Part shown: positions 62,120 through 64,000 of the stretch, in pieces
Layout: every line of letters begins with the position of its first letter
Numbering within the stretch: the first letter of the stretch is position 1
NCBI RefSeq assembly: GCF_030542105.1
Contig: NZ_JAUOFB010000005.1
Location: 124,001 to 188,000 of the forward strand
DNA from: Hymenobacter sp. BT730
GTDB taxonomy: Bacteria; Bacteroidota; Bacteroidia; Cytophagales; Hymenobacteraceae
Direction of reading: 5' to 3'
DNA: 64,000 bases
Made by a program: the position numbers and the translations under genes
The notes under the pieces: generated by a model
Told to the model about the DNA's origin: nothing
The model's database searches: none
The model's input: only the letters and a program-made list of their open reading frames with translations

Positions 62120-64000
62120 ATGTTGCGTCGGACTCTTTTTCGCCTGCCTCTGCTGGTGTTGCTGGCCCTGTTGTGTGCCTGCTCCAAAAACGGCTCTACC
62201 ACCGGCCCCGATGCCAACGGCGAGGAAATAGACCCGTACCAGAACCTAGTATTTCAGTTTGATGAGGACGTAGTGAGCAAGGACCAGCAGGACCGCTGGG
62301 ATACCATTCAGTACGTAAAGTTTGAGCCCGCCGTGCGCGGCAAATTCAAGTGGAGCAGTGAGCGGGAGCTGATTTTCTCCCCCCTCACGCCCTTCCGGCC
62401 CAGCACCACCTTCACGGCCGAGTTGCAAGCCGAAAATCTGCCTTCCGATAAGCGCCGCGTGTCGCTGCCCGAGAACCGCACGAAATTCCATACGCCCTAT
62501 CTGCAGCTAAATACCCCACAGGCCTTCTGGGGCCGCTCCGCGCGGGCTGCCGGCACAGCCGAAATGCGCGTAGAGCTGCCGTTCAATTACTCTGTGCGCC
62601 CCACGGATGTAAAGCCTTTGCTGCGCCTCACACAGGACGGCCAACCCGTAGCCTTCGAAGTACCCAACGCCGAGCCGGGCCAGAACGTCAGCGTGCACCT
62701 CACCCAGCAGGTACGCACCGGCAGCCCGCTGACGGTAGCCCTGGCGCCCGGTCTGCACGCCGTGGGCAGCGACCAACCCACCGCCCGCGACTATTCCGCC
62801 GAAGTAACTGTACCCGACCCGCAAGCCCTGGAAGTGCGCTCCATCACCGGCAATATGGAAACCGCCGAGGCCACCATTTCCATTCTCACCAACCAGCCCG
62901 TCAGCCAGCAAGAGTTGCAGAGCAGCCTCACGGTAACGCCGCAGGTACCTTTTCAAATAGAGGAGCTGGAAAGCGGCGTGGCGCTGAAAGGTGGGTTTGA
63001 AGTGGGCAAAAGCTACCAGGTTACGCTGCGCCAGGGCCTGCGTGGGGCACTGGGCGGGCAGCTGGCCGAAACCACCACCCAAACCGTGAGCTTCTCTGAT
63101 GAGCGGCCCAGCATTCAGTTTGCCTCCGCCGATAAAGCCATGTACCTCGATGCCCTCGGCACGCGCAACCTGGGCGTGCGCATCAACGAGGTAGCCAAAG
63201 TGAAGGTGACCATTGCCAAAGTCTACGCCAACAACATCCAGCAGCTGTTGCGCGGCGGCCCGCAATACGGCTACCCGGAATATGACGAAACGGACTCCGG
63301 CCAAGGCGAGGAAGGCGAATACGTGGACCGCTCCTTTCAGTATTATGACGTCGAAACCTTGGGCAACGTCCTCACCGAGCGCACCTATACCGTAGGCGGC
63401 CTGCCCAAAGAGCAAGGGCTGAGGCTCTTGAATCTGAGCTTGAAAGACCTGGAGTTTTCGGGCGGCATGAAGGGCCTATACATTGTGAAGGTACAGGACA
63501 CCGAGCGGCAGTGGCTGCAGGTCAGCAAGCTGGTGGCCGTATCGGATATCGGGCTGATTGTCAAGCAGGGCAAGGCTGGCAGCACGCTGGTTTTCGCCAA
63601 CTCCATCCGCAATGCCCGGCCGCTGGCCGGCGTGCAAGTGCGCTACGTGAGTACCAACAACCAGGTCATCGGCACCGGTATTACCAACCGCGAAGGCGTG
63701 GCCAAATTCGACAGCACGGCCGCCAACAGCCGGTTTAAGCTGGGCATGCTGGTGGCCCAAAAGGACGCTGATTTCACCTTTCTGGACCTCACGCGCAGCC
63801 GCGTAGAAACCTCCCGCTTTGAGGTGGGCGGCCTGCAGAGCAACGCCGCCCGCTACCAGGCCTTCCTCTACGGCGACCGGGACCTGTATCGCCCCGGCGA
63901 CACTATCCGCACCAACACCATCATCCGCACCGAAGGCTGGAAAAACCCGCCCGCTAAGCTCCCCGTCAAGATTCGGCTGCTGCTGCCCACCGGCAAGGAG
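62120..64000 (+). CDS. Alpha-2-macroglobulin-like lipoprotein, N-terminal part (truncated by window edge)
   Basis: The frame runs from ATG 62120 to the window's last base without a stop. The signal peptide carries a lipobox (LLALLCAC) and is followed by repeated beta-sandwich domains, the opening of YfaS/alpha-2-macroglobulin proteins; GDRDLYRPGDTIRT near 63869-63912 is the typical MG3 segment. Bacterial members trap host or foreign proteases in the periplasm through a thioester bait (CxEQ) when present; that region would lie beyond the window, so cannot be judged. Such genes are often followed by pbpC. About 627 codons are visible of a probable 1,600-1,900. Confidence 0.88.
   Translation, partial: MLRRTLFRLPLLVLLALLCACSKNGSTTGPDANGEEIDPYQNLVFQFDEDVVSKDQQDRWDTIQYVKFEPAVRGKFKWSSERELIFSPLTPFRPSTTFTAELQAENLPSDKRRVSLPENRTKFHTPYLQLNTPQAFWGRSARAAGTAEMRVELPFNYSVRPTDVKPLLRLTQDGQPVAFEVPNAEPGQNVSVHLTQQVRTGSPLTVALAPGLHAVGSDQPTARDYSAEVTVPDPQALEVRSITGNMETAEATISILTNQPVSQQELQSSLTVTPQVPFQIEELESGVALKGGFEVGKSYQVTLRQGLRGALGGQLAETTTQTVSFSDERPSIQFASADKAMYLDALGTRNLGVRINEVAKVKVTIAKVYANNIQQLLRGGPQYGYPEYDETDSGQGEEGEYVDRSFQYYDVETLGNVLTERTYTVGGLPKEQGLRLLNLSLKDLEFSGGMKGLYIVKVQDTERQWLQVSKLVAVSDIGLIVKQGKAGSTLVFANSIRNARPLAGVQVRYVSTNNQVIGTGITNREGVAKFDSTAANSRFKLGMLVAQKDADFTFLDLTRSRVETSRFEVGGLQSNAARYQAFLYGDRDLYRPGDTIRTNTIIRTEGWKNPPAKLPVKIRLLLPTGKE

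Noticed and set aside
62507..63415. A 302-codon minus-strand frame opposite the alpha-2-macroglobulin-like gene
   Set aside because: Antisense to a clear gene, low-complexity Gly/Ala composition and no family likeness.

Overview
The window is a gene-dense stretch of a moderately GC-rich Bacteroidota chromosome, most likely from the Hymenobacteraceae (Hymenobacter-like). The placement rests on two proteins with C-terminal type IX secretion (T9SS) sorting domains, an IPExxxVDY-family gene beside acpP-fabF-rnc, a tgt gene followed by an LptF/LptG-type permease, atpD-atpC standing apart from other ATP synthase genes, a short epsilon subunit, and promoters of the Bacteroidota type (TTG/TTTG, about 19-20 bases, TAnnTTTG). 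The genus is inferred from protein likeness recalled from memory, not from a search.

Layout. 1-2809: two tandem exported transglutaminase-like (DUF3857) proteins, the first cut by the window edge. 2937-6242: a secreted M12B-like metalloprotease carried by the T9SS. 6336-9332 (minus): a PorV-like barrel gene followed by an outer-membrane protein with a helix-hairpin-helix domain. 9601-12535: ABM-like monooxygenase, yidD, a lipoprotein and fbaA. 12616-18085 (minus): lgt, nadE, rnc, fabF, acpP. 18240-20252: the IPExxxVDY gene and pyk. 20329-27267: a T9SS cargo protein, rpsT, an MFS transporter, a YheT-like hydrolase, rsmG, an ECF sigma factor and a GT2 glycosyltransferase. 27447-30676: tgt, an LptF/G permease and an EamA transporter. 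30691-36276: ispE, a three-gene PglC/PglD/PglE-like sugar cluster, a Cys/Met-metabolism PLP enzyme and a TPR protein. 36420-43282: atpC-atpD, tRNA-Gln, prs, rplY, pth, metG. 43500-49373: an AT-hook basic protein, a small lipoprotein, msrB, typA, acylphosphatase, a membrane protein and a TrmH-family methyltransferase. 49464-54697: a CHASE3 sensor kinase with its response regulator, an exported protein, an endonuclease III homologue, a small TM2-like protein, a DUF167 protein and a ZIP transporter. 54709-61966 (minus): amt, a large glycosidase lipoprotein, thrC, a LysR regulator and a small hydrolase. 62120 to the end: the start of an alpha-2-macroglobulin-like lipoprotein.

Most of the window is housekeeping: fatty acid synthesis (acpP, fabF), glycolysis (fbaA, pyk), NAD and PRPP synthesis, isoprenoid synthesis (ispE), translation (rpsT, rplY, pth, metG, tgt, rsmG, tRNA-Gln) and envelope biogenesis (lgt, yidD, LptF/G, sugar transfer). 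Genes are mostly monocistronic or in short operons, and strong rho-independent terminators, many bidirectional, sit in most convergent gaps.

I saw no CRISPR array, insertion sequence, prophage, rRNA or obvious foreign island. The signals least explained by ordinary genes are three long, perfect inverted repeats in intergenic DNA (arms of 21, 21 and 26 bp), one of which supplies half of the pyk promoter; several promoters whose -7 box ends only 4-7 bases before the start codon, implying leaderless mRNAs; an HhH/beta-barrel outer-membrane protein paired with a PorV-like barrel; and a lysine-rich AT-hook protein.
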